The notes under the pieces: model-generated | Database searches by the model: none | Seen by the model: only the letters and a program-made list of their open reading frames with translations | Told to the model about the DNA's origin: nothing | Assembly (NCBI GenBank): GCA_040414675.1 | Contig: JBEDUN010000093.1 | Location: 124,001 to 188,000 of the forward strand | Length of the DNA stretch: 64,000 nucleotides | Direction: 5' to 3' | Source: JARBAU01 sp040414675 | GTDB taxonomy: Archaea; Thermoproteota; Nitrososphaeria; Nitrososphaerales; Nitrososphaeraceae | Shown: positions 63,922 to 64,000 of the stretch, piece by piece | Layout: each line of letters opens with the position of its first letter | Position numbering within the stretch: position 1 is the stretch's first letter | Made by a program: the position numbers and the translations under genes

Positions 63922-64000
63922 GGATTGTATATGACAGTTTAACAGATTTAAGATTAACAAAATTAAATGTCCAAGCTTTGTACAATATTTCAAAAAATAA

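Noticed and set aside
1..64000. CRISPR array or prophage
   Set aside because: No regularly spaced repeats and no phage structural or integrase genes were seen; the only tandem repeat is the two-copy unit at 49.8-50.6 kb.

Overview
The window (about 37% G+C by eye) looks like a chromosome segment of an ammonia-oxidising archaeon of the Nitrososphaeria (Thaumarchaeota), most like the low-GC soil group (Nitrosocosmicus-like; this is inference). The support is the combination of gene families: archaeal-type prolyl-tRNA synthetase, release factor aRF1, RNA polymerase subunit P, proteasome beta subunit, archaeal-type shikimate enzymes (ADH synthase, DHQ synthase II, GHMP shikimate kinase), coenzyme F420 genes, Thi4, RNase P RNA of archaeal form, intron-containing tRNAs, and a split methylmalonyl-CoA mutase with epimerase and MeaB, as used in the 3-hydroxypropionate/4-hydroxybutyrate carbon fixation cycle. 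Many genes start with TTG or GTG and lack a clear ribosome binding site, and TATA-like boxes lie about 25-40 bases ahead of starts.

Layout. 0-3.7 kb: a partial secreted-type gene, a truncated Ig-like gene, tRNA-Lys and tRNA-Asp genes that both carry introns, an inositol-monophosphatase-like gene, and an internally deleted IS6-like element with intact inverted repeats and 8-bp target duplications. 3.8-13 kb: VTT membrane protein, proS, SerB-like phosphatase, cofE, a TusA-like/cysteine synthase pair, trxB, thi4 and a TPR/winged-helix protein. 13-19.5 kb: sucCD, small zinc ribbons, DUF309, a GHKL ATPase, a proteasome beta subunit that appears to lack its catalytic Thr1, and rpoP. 19.7-27.2 kb: YchF-like GTPase, ilvD, HIT protein, response regulator, aRF1, XRE-CBS regulator and several small Cys-rich proteins. 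27.3-31.1 kb: methylmalonyl-CoA epimerase, mutase large subunit, MeaB and the divergent cobalamin-binding subunit. 31.3-39.3 kb: nadM, metG, ahcY, Rieske protein, cysS, ilvC and a methyltransferase. 39.3-41.3 kb: gene-poor, with an IS5-type transposase remnant.

41.3-53.5 kb on the minus strand carries almost the whole aromatic amino acid pathway: ADH synthase, DHQ synthase II, then (after a 3.1 kb island) aroD, aroE, aroK, aroA, aroC, a chorismate mutase-aminotransferase fusion and prephenate dehydrogenase. The island (about 48.5-51.7 kb) holds a DNA methyltransferase, a pair of diverged tandem non-coding repeats of about 0.4 kb and a decayed transposase, and it separates the first two pathway steps from the rest. 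53.7-64 kb: citrate synthase, PUA protein, ppdK, cofC-cofD, a secreted membrane-anchored protein, then an RNA-maturation neighbourhood (NIP7-like PUA protein, NSUN-type RNA m5C methyltransferase, RNase P RNA, Tsr3).

Most of the window is ordinary core genome. The accessory signals are at 0.7-3.7 kb, 39.3-41.3 kb and 48.5-51.7 kb. I saw no CRISPR array, prophage or obvious defence island beyond the solitary methyltransferase.
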